Shown here: piece by piece, positions 31,527 to 40,531 of the stretch
Position numbering within the stretch: position 1 is the stretch's first letter
How the letters are laid out: each line of letters starts with the position of its first letter
NCBI RefSeq assembly: GCF_000374805.1
Contig: NZ_KB895334.1
Location: 62,001-126,000, forward strand
DNA length: 64,000 nucleotides
Source of the DNA: Chitiniphilus shinanonensis DSM 23277
GTDB taxonomy: Bacteria; Pseudomonadota; Gammaproteobacteria; Burkholderiales; Chitinibacteraceae
Reading direction: 5' to 3'
Translations under genes and position numbers: made by a program
Notes under the pieces: generated by a model
Databases searched by the model: none
Told to the model about the DNA's origin: nothing
The model's input: only the letters and a program-made list of their open reading frames with translations

Positions 31527-31706
31527 GCTTCCCGCGAGTGCCGTCCGGCTCAGCATCCTGAACCCTGGGGTTCAAGTGTCACCAGCTTGCCACCTTCAGG
31601 TGCGTTCGACGGAGGAACGCTCACAACAGGTGACTGGAATGCCGGCAACCGATGCAAGCTTATCGGTTCAAGGAATATAAAAGCCGGACAAACACCGCAG
31701 GAAAGC
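31527..31706 (-). ncRNA. ssrS: 6S RNA
   Basis: Regulator that sequesters sigma70-RNA polymerase. It sits between zapA and the cyclo-ligase gene, the classic ssrS position. The 5' side (31706-31682, GCTTTCCTGCGG...GTCCGGCT) pairs with the 3' side (31550-31527, AGCCGGAC...CGCGGGAAGC), giving about 180 nt, close to the 183 nt of E. coli. Inner elements GGCATTCCAGTCACC, GTGAGCGTTCCTCC and TTGAACCCCAGGGTTCA match conserved 6S segments of beta- and gammaproteobacteria. The ends are approximate. Confidence 0.85.
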
Positions 31707-31732
31707 AACGGGTTGTCTCGTCGCGGCAAGGA

Positions 31733-32038
31733 TCAGAACAGTTCTGCCTGATCCTGGAGCGCCGCGTCGAGCGCTGCATTCATGCGGTTGATTCTACGCT
31801 GATAGGCTGCAATGTCAAAACCGCCCGCCTCCACATGGAGGTACTCGTGGGCGAAGTTGAGCGCGGCCATGATGGCCACCTTCTCGATCCCGATCACTTT
31901 TCCGCTCTCGCGGATTTCGTGCATCTTGGCATCGAGCATGCGCACCGCTTCGAGCAGCGCGTCCTCTTCCTCAACCGGGCAGGCGACTCGGAATTCCCGG
32001 CCCATGATGGTGACGTCGAGCTGCTTGATCTCGCTCAT
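31733..32038 (-). CDS. zapA: Cell division protein ZapA
   Basis: FtsZ-ring cross-linking protein, 101 residues. The N-terminal domain SEIKQLDVTIMGREFRVACPVEEEDALLEAVRMLDAKM is diagnostic, followed by a coiled coil. It overlaps the upstream coiled-coil gene by 4 bp (ATGA) and is followed by 6S RNA and the cyclo-ligase gene. Confidence 0.95.
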   Translation of the reverse strand: MSEIKQLDVTIMGREFRVACPVEEEDALLEAVRMLDAKMHEIRESGKVIGIEKVAIMAALNFAHEYLHVEAGGFDIAAYQRRINRMNAALDAALQDQAELF

Positions 32039-32250
32039 TCGTCGTTCTCCTCGTCATCCTCGGCCGGCAGCTTGGCCAGGATCGCCGCCACCCGCGTCTT
32101 GGTACCGTCCACCTTGGCGCTGAGCAGCTGCTTCTGCTGCTGCAACGACAGCACCTGCTGGCGCAGCGCGTGGTTTTCCGACTTCAGTTGTTGGCACAGG
32201 TGAATGAGTTGCCCGATCTTGTCGTCGAGCATCGCGAGTTCGGCATCCAT
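32035..32250 (-). CDS. ZapB-like coiled-coil protein (TIGR02449 type)
   Basis: A protein of 71 residues that is almost wholly coiled coil: ELAMLDDKIGQLIHLCQQLKSENHALRQQVLSLQQQKQLLSAKVDGTKTRV, with a short acidic tail. It lies immediately upstream of zapA with a 4-bp overlap, the position of the small TIGR02449/ZapB-like proteins in other beta- and gammaproteobacteria. A role at the division septum with ZapA is inferred from context and shape. Confidence 0.8.
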   Translation of the reverse strand: MDAELAMLDDKIGQLIHLCQQLKSENHALRQQVLSLQQQKQLLSAKVDGTKTRVAAILAKLPAEDDEENDE

Positions 32251-32279
32251 CGAACGGCCTCCGTTGACCCGAATCGATT

Positions 32280-33149
32280 CTAAGGTATTTTGCGGGCCCG
32301 CGCCGAATCGACCCGCCGGCACAACTCGGCCATCCCTTCGACAAAACGCGGGCCGGGGCGCACGAAGCGGTCGTCGCCGAATCGCTGGACCGCCTGATGG
32401 GCCACCGCCGGCAATTGCGGGAAACGCTGCCAGGCATCCACCGCGTCCTGCGGGCCATCGACCAGGATCAGCCTGGGTGCGAATTGCAGCACGACCTCCA
32501 GGCTGGCCTGGGGCGAGATTGCGGCTTCGTCCTGATAAGGCGTGGTCGCGCCGCAATCGGCCAGCGCCTGGCCCAGGAAAGCCTTGCGCGACACCGTGAA
32601 CATGGGATTGTTGCCCAGTTGCAGGAACACCCGGATGGGCGGCTTGGCGGCGTACTGTTGCCGCAGCGCCCGCATCTGCTTGCGCAACTTTGTGGCCAAC
32701 GCCCGGGCTTGATCGGCTCTGCCGAGCAATCTGCCCAGGCGCTCCAGATTGGTGGCGATCCCTTCCGCTGATGCCGGACGGCTGACGAACACGGGAATCG
32801 CAAGGCGGTCCAGCCGCTGCATGGCCGCGGCAGCCGCGTCGCCTTCCCAGAGCACCACCAGATCGGGCTTGAGCGCGATCAGCGCTTCCAGATTGATGGT
32901 CACGTAATCGCCCACCTGGGGCAGCTTGCGTACCGCCGGTGGATAGTTGCTGTAGCGATCGACCGCGACGAGCAGATTCGGCGCCAGGCTGGCCACCAGT
33001 TCGGTCGCGTGCGGGGCCAACGTGACGACGCGCGTCGCCGGCCGCTCCAGGCTGACGGTGCGCCCGGCATCGTCGCGGACCGTGATGGCGGACCACGCAG
33101 GGCTCAGCCATCCCACACAGCACACGACCACCCACCACCAGGATTTCAC
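32280..33149 (-). CDS. btuF: BtuF-like periplasmic cobalamin-binding protein
   Basis: Class III periplasmic binding protein, 289 residues. A signal peptide (about 1-20, ending AWSA) is followed by the two-lobe fold with RVVTLAPHATELVASLAPNLLVAVDRYSNYP and INLEALIALKPDLVVLWEG. These motifs match BtuF; heme- or iron-siderophore binding relatives cannot be excluded. The GTG start overlaps the rbgA-like stop by 4 bp. No btuC or btuD is adjacent, so its transporter partner must be elsewhere. Confidence 0.82.
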   Translation of the reverse strand: MKSWWWVVVCCVGWLSPAWSAITVRDDAGRTVSLERPATRVVTLAPHATELVASLAPNLLVAVDRYSNYPPAVRKLPQVGDYVTINLEALIALKPDLVVLWEGDAAAAAMQRLDRLAIPVFVSRPASAEGIATNLERLGRLLGRADQARALATKLRKQMRALRQQYAAKPPIRVFLQLGNNPMFTVSRKAFLGQALADCGATTPYQDEAAISPQASLEVVLQFAPRLILVDGPQDAVDAWQRFPQLPAVAHQAVQRFGDDRFVRPGPRFVEGMAELCRRVDSARARKIP

Positions 33150-34060
33150 TCGGACTGATCCTCCTCGGGATCGCCACTATGGTCGGTTGGCGCCAGCGGC
33201 TCCGGCGGCAGCAGGAAATCGTCCGGCGTTTCCAGCGTGATGCGCCCCAATATGCCGCTGCGAAAATCGGTCAGGATCAGTTCCGCGGTCTTCTGCCGAT
33301 CGATGCGGCCGCCCCCGAGCATGGCACCGCGCTTCCTGCCGATCACCTCGAACAGCTGATCCGCCGGCAGCGACAGGGTCTGCTCATCGAGCTTGTAGCG
33401 CTCAGCCAATAAACGGGGATAGCGCTGCTGCAAGGTCTCGACCGCGAACCAGGCCACGTCTTCCTCGTTGTAGGCATTGCGCCCCACCGAGCCCGCCAGG
33501 GCCAGCCGGTAACCGGATTCCGGGCGCTCGATCTTCGGCCAGAGCAGGCCAGGGGTGTCGTACAGGATGAAACCCTCGCCGGTCTCCACCCGCTGTTGCG
33601 ACTTGGTCACCCCCGGGGTATCGGCGACGTTGGCGATGCGCCGGCTCATCAGCACGTTGAGCAAGGTGGACTTGCCCACATTGGGAATGCCCATGATGAG
33701 CGCGCGCAACGGCTTTTCCGCGCCGGTGCGATGCGGCGCCAGCTCCCGACAATAGCTGGGCAGCTTCCGGGCCTGCCCCTGCTTGTTGTCCTCGCCCATC
33801 AGGATGGCGGCGGTACTCGGCTGGGCACGGAACCACTCCAGCCAGCGCGTGTTGAGCGCCGGGTCGGCCAGATCTGCCTTGTTGAGGATCTTCAGCGCCG
33901 GACGCTGGCGAGCCCGCCGCAACTGCTCGATCATCGGATTGGTGCTGGAGCCCGGCAACCTGGCATCCAGGACCTCGATGACCAGATCGACCTTGGCCAG
34001 GGTTTCGGCAATCTGCTTGCGGGCGGCATGCATGTGCCCGGGATACCACTGGATCGACAT
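33146..34060 (-). CDS. ylqF: Ribosome biogenesis GTPase YlqF/RbgA family
   Basis: Circularly permuted GTPase for 50S assembly. It has 304 residues from the ATG at 34060 (MSIQWYPGHMHAARKQIAETLAKVDLVIEVLDARLPGSS), with AAGGAG shortly upstream. The order of motifs is permuted: G4 (LNKADLAD, near residue 60) precedes G1 (GIPNVGKST, near 125) and G3 (DTPGLL, near 170). It is the first gene leftward of the candidate origin and is followed by btuF. Confidence 0.93.
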   Translation of the reverse strand: MSIQWYPGHMHAARKQIAETLAKVDLVIEVLDARLPGSSTNPMIEQLRRARQRPALKILNKADLADPALNTRWLEWFRAQPSTAAILMGEDNKQGQARKLPSYCRELAPHRTGAEKPLRALIMGIPNVGKSTLLNVLMSRRIANVADTPGVTKSQQRVETGEGFILYDTPGLLWPKIERPESGYRLALAGSVGRNAYNEEDVAWFAVETLQQRYPRLLAERYKLDEQTLSLPADQLFEVIGRKRGAMLGGGRIDRQKTAELILTDFRSGILGRITLETPDDFLLPPEPLAPTDHSGDPEEDQSE

Positions 34061-34133
34061 GCGCGCTCCTTGCTGAAAAAGCGCCCGATTATACCGCCGC
34101 GGGGAAAGAAGGCACGAAATCAACAGCTTGTTC

Positions 34134-34345
34134 TGTGGACAAGCCAGCCTGGTTTGTGGAAAACCCGCTCCACGACCGGAACCGGGAAATCATCACCGTT
34201 TCATCCACAGGCAACTCCCTGGGCCCAGGGCAAGTTTGCCAAACGACAACAGTATGATTATTCAGTAGAATCCGCGTTATCCACAGACTTGGGCCAGGCT
34301 TATTAACTGTTCTTAGTCTTTCTATTTCCATATGGTTGTATAACC
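34134..34345. other. Candidate replication origin: DnaA-box cluster in a gene-free region
   Basis: The 302-bp stretch 34061-34362 between divergent genes holds four DnaA-box-like 9-mers: TTGTCCACA (minus, 34134-34142), TTTTCCACA (minus, 34155-34163), TCATCCACA (plus, 34201-34209) and perfect TTATCCACA (plus, 34277-34285). Each imperfect one differs at a single position. The right half (about 34240-34345) is AT-richer than the surroundings. A 14-bp palindrome lies at 34217-34230 and GTTTG-C-CAAAC at 34234-34244. Nearly all genes to the left run away from it. dnaA and dnaN are not in the window. Confidence 0.55.
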
Positions 34346-34362
34346 CGAAAGTCTTCTCGCCT

Positions 34363-34848
34363 ATGAAACGCCTCGGATGGATGCTTCTTCTGCTCGTGAT
34401 CGTCGGTGGCATCGGCTACCTGCTGTTCGGACAGCAACGCGATCGACCTGCAACCAACTGGACGACACTTCAAGGTAAGCAACAGCAACTTGCTGATCTG
34501 AAAGGAAATGTGGTCCTGGTCAACTTCTGGGCCACCACCTGCACCGGCTGCATGGCCGAGATGCCCAAGCTGGTTGCCCTGCAACAAAAACTACAAAGTC
34601 AGCCCTACAAGACACTCGCTGTTGCGATGAGCTACGACGATCGTGCACGCATCGATCACTACGTCGCCAGGACAGGACTTCCCTTCATCGTCACCCATGA
34701 CACTACTGACCAGATCTCGGAAGCCTTTGGCGATATTCAGCTGACACCCACTTCCTTCCTGCTCGACAAGGAAGGAAGAATCATCCAACGGTACGTCGGC
34801 GAACCCGACATGGCCACGCTGGAAGCCAAGATCCGCAGCCTGATCTGA
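34363..34848 (+). CDS. TlpA-like membrane-anchored thioredoxin-fold protein
   Basis: A protein of 161 residues from the ATG at 34363. A single N-terminal membrane helix (about 5-24, GWMLLLLVIVGGIGYLLFG) tethers a periplasmic thioredoxin fold. The active site is Cys-Thr-Gly-Cys in NFWATTCTGCMAEMP near residue 65, and the cis-Pro loop is LTPTSFLLDKEG. It may reduce periplasmic disulfides, for example in cytochrome maturation; no specific partner is encoded nearby. The downstream TonB-like gene starts 5 bp later. GC content looks lower than in neighbouring genes. Confidence 0.88.
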   Translation: MKRLGWMLLLLVIVGGIGYLLFGQQRDRPATNWTTLQGKQQQLADLKGNVVLVNFWATTCTGCMAEMPKLVALQQKLQSQPYKTLAVAMSYDDRARIDHYVARTGLPFIVTHDTTDQISEAFGDIQLTPTSFLLDKEGRIIQRYVGEPDMATLEAKIRSLI

Positions 34849-34853
34849 GCATT

Positions 34854-35480
34854 GTGAGCTTGCCGGCAGACCCGCTGAAACCTTCCCCCTCACCCAGTTA
34901 CTTGCTGGCGCTCGCCGGCTGCTGGTCCATCAGCTTGCATCTACTGATCGGACTGGGGATGGCATTGCATCCCACGGTCTGGGTACCGCATTCCATACCC
35001 GCGCCGCTGGAAATCCACTTGCAGCCCAAAGCAAAACCCAGCTTGCAGAAGGAAGTCTTTGCTACAGCACCCGCCCAGCCCATAGCACCTGCGGTGGTTA
35101 CTCCACCGAAGGAAAAGCCGGCTCAACAACACGTATTGATCGCTTCGACGTTACCTGCATGGGAAGGTGGACTACCTAAGTGGCTGACTACGGACAGCGG
35201 GCAGGTCAATACCCGGCAATACGTCGAAGCCGATGCCATCGTCGAACCGGACTTCCAGTTGCCACCCAGGGATGCGGACGCACCGCCGCTGATCGAGCTG
35301 GACGTGTCGATCAGCGAACGGGGTGAGGTGGAGAATGTAGAGGTGATTTCCAGCGTGCTGGAAGGCCGTCAGACGGCGGCCATCGTGCGGCAGGTCTATC
35401 GGACGCTGTTCACGCCCGCACGCGAGGATGGCAGGCCGGTTCCGAGCGTCAAGCGCCTGACCGACCCGCCGAGGGAATAG
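34854..35480 (+). CDS. TonB-like energy transducer family protein
   Basis: A protein of 208 residues with a GTG start 5 bp after the tlpA-like stop. One membrane helix lies near 17-36 (LLALAGCWSISLHLLIGLGMAL), with the Ser and His of a TonB-like anchor. A Pro/Lys-rich linker (about 55-100) and a C-terminal domain resembling TonB_C follow (PPLIELDVSISERGEVENVEVISSVLEGRQTAAIVRQVYRTLFTPAREDGRPVPS). No exbB/exbD or receptor is nearby, so a role in TonB-dependent uptake is uncertain. Confidence 0.7.
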   Translation: MSLPADPLKPSPSPSYLLALAGCWSISLHLLIGLGMALHPTVWVPHSIPAPLEIHLQPKAKPSLQKEVFATAPAQPIAPAVVTPPKEKPAQQHVLIASTLPAWEGGLPKWLTTDSGQVNTRQYVEADAIVEPDFQLPPRDADAPPLIELDVSISERGEVENVEVISSVLEGRQTAAIVRQVYRTLFTPAREDGRPVPSVKRLTDPPRE

Positions 35481-35486
35481 CGCGGA

Positions 35487-35900
35487 TTATTTCCAGCTGT
35501 TCTGCCAACCACCGCCATGCTTGTTCCACCGACGCAGGCCAGCGGAATCCAATGAAAGCTCGCCATCGCCGGATTGACCATTCTTCGGCGTGGCGATCAG
35601 GCGGTAATAGTCGGTGGTGCAGGTGTCCTCGTCGACCGCGATGTCGTAGTACTTGGTGCTGCCATCCACGGGCGCTTCGGTCACGATGGGCGGGCTGCTA
35701 CAGGTGTAGCGGTTGTTCATCGTGTACCCGCGCTCCATGATCTGGGCGTTTTGCAACAGCACCGACTGGGCATCGGCACGGCGCGTCTTGGTGATGTAGT
35801 CCCGATAATTCGGAACGGCGATGGCCGCCAGGATGCCGATGATCGCGACCACGACCATCAGCTCGACCAAAGTGAACCCCTGCGATTTTGTTTTCATCAT
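35487..35900 (-). CDS. pilE: Type IV minor pilin PilE
   Basis: Class III signal sequence ([35 protein letters not shown]) with PilD cleavage after Gly and a Phe at mature position 1. It has 137 residues from the ATG at 35900. Paired Cys in the C-terminal half (YTCSSPP and DTCTTDYY) could close a D-region loop. It is the last gene of fimT-pilV-pilW-pilX-pilY1-pilE, which makes it a minor pilin. It ends 6 bp from the convergent TonB-like gene. Confidence 0.9.
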   Translation of the reverse strand: MMKTKSQGFTLVELMVVVAIIGILAAIAVPNYRDYITKTRRADAQSVLLQNAQIMERGYTMNNRYTCSSPPIVTEAPVDGSTKYYDIAVDEDTCTTDYYRLIATPKNGQSGDGELSLDSAGLRRWNKHGGGWQNSWK

Positions 35901-35948
35901 GTGTCGCCCATCATGGAAGATGCCCGCCATTCGACGGGCATTCCCGGT

Positions 35949-38900
35949 TTATTTCAGAATTTCCTTCCAATTCACTGGCACGATCATGCAGCGCGCGGAC
36001 TGGGTGTCGGTGCCGGTCGGCGATCCCTTGGCGATGCAGGTCTTGGGCCGATGCTTGGCGCCGTAGTCGCGGCCGCCGCCATTGTCGTCGTTGATGCCGG
36101 CCGGCCGCTGGTTGATCAGCGTGGTGGTGCCGCCCGGCAGGAACACGCTCTGCACGACGCCCACATTGGCCAGGGCTGCCAGCTTGCCGTTGACCGTCTG
36201 GGCACCGAAACGGTTTTCGCTTTGCCCGCCATTGGCGAAGTCGAGGGCCATGGTGGTGGTTTCGCCGTTGATGGTGCACTCATTGCCGGAGGTGCTGGTC
36301 AGGTTGGTGAAGTTGAATACGACCGTACCGCCCACGATGCGGGGTGAGCCTGCCATGCGCGGATAGCTGCCCTTCATCTTCATGAACCAGCCCTTGTCGG
36401 TGGTCCAGTCGATGTTCCCGATCTCGGTTTTGCCGGCGCACGGTTGCAGGCGCAGCAGGTTGCGCACGTCGCTCAGCCGGATCTGCGCGCTGGCCGCGAG
36501 ATCCGCGTTGTAGGCATCGACATCGCTCTGGGTGAAGTTGCCGTAGCAGCGTTCCAGCAGCGTATCGCTCGCAGTGACGGGTTCGCCCTTGTCCCAGATC
36601 GCGTAGAAGGCGTTCGAATTCGATTCACCCTCGCAATTGAGCTCCGGATCGCAATCCTCGAAGAACTTGCCGGTACCGAAGAACACCAGCAAGTGGCCAT
36701 CGCTGGTGACGACGCCATTGCTGCTCTGTACCTGGTTCTGCGTGGGATGGAAGGCGACTTCCGGCCAGTTGGCGATCGGCTGGGGTTTGTCATCGGCACC
36801 GATCGCGGTGTACAGCGGCGCGCCGCTGAAGGCGACACCCCAGTCGGCCGGGTTCTTGCTGCGCAGGTCGAACTTCCACAGATTGCCTTTCAAATCGCCG
36901 GCATAGACCACGTCGACCGTGCCATTGTTGTCGAGGTCGGCGAAGGTGGGGGCGGACAGACCATTGAAATGGGCCGCTGCGGTGTTGTCGCCGACGCCGG
37001 TATCGATCTTGACCATGCGGTTGGTCCACGAGCCGTTATTCGGGCCGCGGGCCTCCAGCAGGAACAGGACCGCCTTGCCGGTGGTGCTGTTGTAGCCGTT
37101 GCCGGTGATGGCCCGCCACTTGCCGTCGTTGGTCTTGACCATGACGGCCGAGCCCGGCGAGTAGCCCATGTCGGCGTCATCGGCGCTGGAGAACTCCCAC
37201 AGGGCGAGCGACGCGGCGTTGCTTTCGCTGAACAGGGCCGGATCGGTGATGTCCAGCGCAAAGATGCCCTTGCCGCCGAAGCCTGGACTGCCGACCAGCA
37301 TGGTCTTCCAGCTATCGGCCGCGCTGGTCGTCTGCACGTCCTGTACCGAGGTCTGGCCGTTGACGTAGAACTGGTGCTGGTAGTTCTGTTCCGACAGCTT
37401 GGACAACTTGCTGAACAGGAAGCCCGGCACGTAGGCGAGGATTTCCTTGCCGGCGTTGGTGCCCGGCTTGAGCGTGTTGACGTCGTAGCTGTCGTCGATG
37501 GCATGCAGCGTGCCGTCGTTGGCGCCGAAGTAGACCGCCTGCTTGCGGTTGGCATTGGTCTCGGCGTAATCGGAATAGCCGGCGTCGTCGGGACGATATT
37601 CCGGCGACGGGCCGCCCATGATGGCCATGGGGCGCGAATCGAGGATGTCGCCGTAATAGTTGCTCTGGCCACCGACCTGCTGACGCTGGCGGAAGCCGGT
37701 TTTGCTCTCGTTGGTGTTGTCGCCGCGCAGGTAGTTGATCAGGTTGGCGCTCAGATTCTGCGGGGCCGCCGAGCTTTGGTACGACGCGGGGCGGAATGCG
37801 ACGCCGGTATTGTCGCTATAGCGCCACGACACCATGACCCGGTTGTTGGGGGCCAGCAGCTTGTCGGTGGCGCGCCACGCCACTTCGCCGAAATCCATGC
37901 CCGAGTTGATGTAGGCGGTGAGATCGCCCGACCAGCGCTCCTGGATGTAGTCGGCCTTGTACAGGCGTTGCGAGTTCTCGCTGCCACCGCCGGCGCCGGC
38001 GCCGATCTGCGCATTGCGCGCGTTGGAATCGAGCGAAGCGAAGGCCTTCGACAATTGTTCCTGCAACTTGAGCGGGTTGGTCACCAGGAAGTAGCTGTCC
38101 GGGGTCTGGTTGTTGTCCTTGTCCCAATCCGCCGGATCGGTACCGCCCCACTTGCCGACGTACCACAGCGGATCCTTCAGATCGACCAGTGCGCTGGCGG
38201 TGGTGGAAGGCACGAAGCGACGCGTGTCGAGCATCGGCAGGCCGCGGGTCGGGTTGCTCTTGGGATAGCCGGTGGCCGGTTTGTCCAGCCAGTAGCTCAC
38301 GTCGCTGGCCACCCCGGCGTCAGCCGTGAAGACACATTGCGAGGGTTCGCCGGTGACCTTGGGAGCCGTGTCGCAGTCGCGCACCACCAGGTAGGGACCG
38401 TCCGCGGTGGTGCCCGAGACGGTGTAGCCCAAGTGCTGGATGATGCTGCCCGACGCGTAGGTGGAGGCCACCGTGACTTCGACCTGGTTGTCGGCGGTCA
38501 GCTGGATGGTGTACTCGCCGATCGCGTCCATGTCGTGGTCGGCGCCGTATTCCACGTCCTCGTAGTTGATGCGGAACTTGTAGTAAGGTCGGCCGCCGTT
38601 GATGCTGGCGTCGTTGGGGAAGCCGCCGCCGATGTTCACGATGGTGTCGATGTAGAAGTCGACGATCTGGTTGGTCGGCTGGTACTGCCCCTTGGTGTTG
38701 GTGATGCCGAAGTTGCCCACCGACTTGGCGAACGGGGTCAAGGTGACCACGTGCTTGTTGGCGCCAGTACCGACCGGTACCTTGATCACCGGCAGCGGCG
38801 AAGCCAGCGCCACGGCGAAGGTGGCCACGCGCAGGCGGTTGTTGGCGGAAATGAAGGCATTGTTGCGGGCGAAGTCCGCCACCAGCGCCGACGAATAACT

Positions 38901-40520
38901 GCCCTTCTTGTTGGGCTCTTCCGGCAAACCACGCACGTTGTTGAAGTTGGACAGCGTCTTGGCGGTAGGAGCGCCGTCGATGTTGCCGGTGACCCCGCCG
39001 AGGATGGCGCTGCCGCTGCCACCGAACTCGCTGGTCCACAAAGCGCTGCCGCGGCTGCTGTAGTTGATGGTCTGCCCGCCCACCGAGCCGGTCAGGTTGT
39101 CGCTGTCCCACGACGGGTTGATGTCGGAGATCAGCGTGACGTAGGGCTTGGCGCAGATGTCGTTGCCGCCGGAGGATGTCGAGCGGTACGGATTCAGCCA
39201 GGTCGTTTCTTCCGGTACCCCGATGCCGGTGCCCGCACTGTCGCCGGTGAAACTGCTGGTAGCTGAACCACCAGCGTAATAGCGCATGGTTTCTTCCAGC
39301 ATTTCGCCGACCGGGTTGCCCCACGACAGGCAGTTACCGTTTTCCAGTTCCTTGGCTGCGAAGTTCCAACCGCAATCGTAGGAGTTGCCGCTGCCGAAGC
39401 CATGGATGCGCAGTGCGTCCAGCGCGGTGACGATGCCCTTGGCCGGCTTGAGGAACACGCCGTTGCTTGCATCGACTTCGTCGGAGAACTGGCCGATGTT
39501 CTTGCGCAGCACCCCGCCGGCCAGGTTCTTGCTGTAACTGCCGGTCAACAGGCCGAAGCGCATGGCGTCGCTGTCGCCGTACTGCTGCAACAGGCCGGTC
39601 GGTTTCCAGCTGGTGCCGTACTGCTTGCAGTTGTCTTCCTTCAGCGTCGCGCTCTTGCAGACCTGGACCTGTACGTTCCAGAAACCGCCCTTGAGCGAGT
39701 CGGTCAAGGTGGTGCGGTTTTCGGTGAAGCTGACGGTGTCTTCGCCAGTGGCGGTGGTGATGGTGGTGCCCGATACCGGGGCGTTCTTGCTGACCCAGTT
39801 CCACACGCGCTCGGCGCGGTTGGGCAGGAAGCGCAGCAGCGGCAGGTTGGCGATACCGCCATTGGTGCCGTTGGCGGTGGTGTTGGCGAACAGGTGGCGT
39901 TTGTTGGCGCTGGGCGCGGCCAGCGGGGTGTAGTCGGAGATCAGGTAACCATCCACCGCCTGGCTGGTGTATTCCTTGCCCCAGCTATGGGCGTCCTGCG
40001 GAATGTAGGCCCGGCGCAGTACTGTTTCCGTCGCGGTGTCGGTGGAGCGGGTACCGCCGTACAGTACCTTGCGCAGCGCATCCATGCGCGAGGTGGTCAG
40101 GTAGTTGAGGAAGTCACCGCTCCACTTGCTGGTGCACTTCTTGGTGGCGGTCTTTTCGCTGGGTTCGAAACGGTGGTTGGTGGCGTTGTAGGTGTAGCAG
40201 GTGTAGGAATCGAAATAGCCGTAATAGTCGATGTAGAAGTTGCCCTGCTTGGCGCCTTCTGTGGCATTCAGCAGCTTCCAGCCTTTGTAGCCGACGTCGT
40301 AGACGCCGGTTTCCATCAGGTCCGACGCGTCGTTGTAGGCCTCGTACCACAGCTTGTGGTCGCGCCCCAGCACCAGCATGTTCAGCGGTGCCGAGGTGCT
40401 CTGGATCGCCAGCGGGCGAAACGGGTCGAGATTGCTCTGCATTATCTTCCCGGCGATCGCCGCGGAGGGGTGGCCGAGCAGGAGAGTCAGGGCGACAGCC
40501 CAAAGCGCATTGTTCTTCAT
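35949..40520 (-). CDS. pilY1: Type IV pilus tip adhesin/assembly protein PilY1
   Basis: Large exported protein, 1523 residues, that primes pilus assembly with the minor pilins and can act as adhesin and mechanosensor. A signal peptide is at about 1-23 (ending AAIAG). The N-terminal half is a divergent, von Willebrand A-like region without a clear MIDAS motif. The C-terminal PilY1 beta-propeller includes the calcium loop DLDNNGTVD near residue 1195, followed by YAGDLKGNLWKFDL; a second Asp/Asn-rich loop, DKDNNQTPD, is near 798. It lies between pilX and pilE. Confidence 0.93.
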   Translation of the reverse strand: MKNNALWAVALTLLLGHPSAAIAGKIMQSNLDPFRPLAIQSTSAPLNMLVLGRDHKLWYEAYNDASDLMETGVYDVGYKGWKLLNATEGAKQGNFYIDYYGYFDSYTCYTYNATNHRFEPSEKTATKKCTSKWSGDFLNYLTTSRMDALRKVLYGGTRSTDTATETVLRRAYIPQDAHSWGKEYTSQAVDGYLISDYTPLAAPSANKRHLFANTTANGTNGGIANLPLLRFLPNRAERVWNWVSKNAPVSGTTITTATGEDTVSFTENRTTLTDSLKGGFWNVQVQVCKSATLKEDNCKQYGTSWKPTGLLQQYGDSDAMRFGLLTGSYSKNLAGGVLRKNIGQFSDEVDASNGVFLKPAKGIVTALDALRIHGFGSGNSYDCGWNFAAKELENGNCLSWGNPVGEMLEETMRYYAGGSATSSFTGDSAGTGIGVPEETTWLNPYRSTSSGGNDICAKPYVTLISDINPSWDSDNLTGSVGGQTINYSSRGSALWTSEFGGSGSAILGGVTGNIDGAPTAKTLSNFNNVRGLPEEPNKKGSYSSALVADFARNNAFISANNRLRVATFAVALASPLPVIKVPVGTGANKHVVTLTPFAKSVGNFGITNTKGQYQPTNQIVDFYIDTIVNIGGGFPNDASINGGRPYYKFRINYEDVEYGADHDMDAIGEYTIQLTADNQVEVTVASTYASGSIIQHLGYTVSGTTADGPYLVVRDCDTAPKVTGEPSQCVFTADAGVASDVSYWLDKPATGYPKSNPTRGLPMLDTRRFVPSTTASALVDLKDPLWYVGKWGGTDPADWDKDNNQTPDSYFLVTNPLKLQEQLSKAFASLDSNARNAQIGAGAGGGSENSQRLYKADYIQERWSGDLTAYINSGMDFGEVAWRATDKLLAPNNRVMVSWRYSDNTGVAFRPASYQSSAAPQNLSANLINYLRGDNTNESKTGFRQRQQVGGQSNYYGDILDSRPMAIMGGPSPEYRPDDAGYSDYAETNANRKQAVYFGANDGTLHAIDDSYDVNTLKPGTNAGKEILAYVPGFLFSKLSKLSEQNYQHQFYVNGQTSVQDVQTTSAADSWKTMLVGSPGFGGKGIFALDITDPALFSESNAASLALWEFSSADDADMGYSPGSAVMVKTNDGKWRAITGNGYNSTTGKAVLFLLEARGPNNGSWTNRMVKIDTGVGDNTAAAHFNGLSAPTFADLDNNGTVDVVYAGDLKGNLWKFDLRSKNPADWGVAFSGAPLYTAIGADDKPQPIANWPEVAFHPTQNQVQSSNGVVTSDGHLLVFFGTGKFFEDCDPELNCEGESNSNAFYAIWDKGEPVTASDTLLERCYGNFTQSDVDAYNADLAASAQIRLSDVRNLLRLQPCAGKTEIGNIDWTTDKGWFMKMKGSYPRMAGSPRIVGGTVVFNFTNLTSTSGNECTINGETTTMALDFANGGQSENRFGAQTVNGKLAALANVGVVQSVFLPGGTTTLINQRPAGINDDNGGGRDYGAKHRPKTCIAKGSPTGTDTQSARCMIVPVNWKEILK

Positions 40521-40531
40521 GGTTTCAACCC

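Noticed and set aside
36444-39266. Long plus-strand frame opposite pilY1
   Set aside because: Antisense shadow of pilY1 with no recognisable domain and no ribosome binding site.
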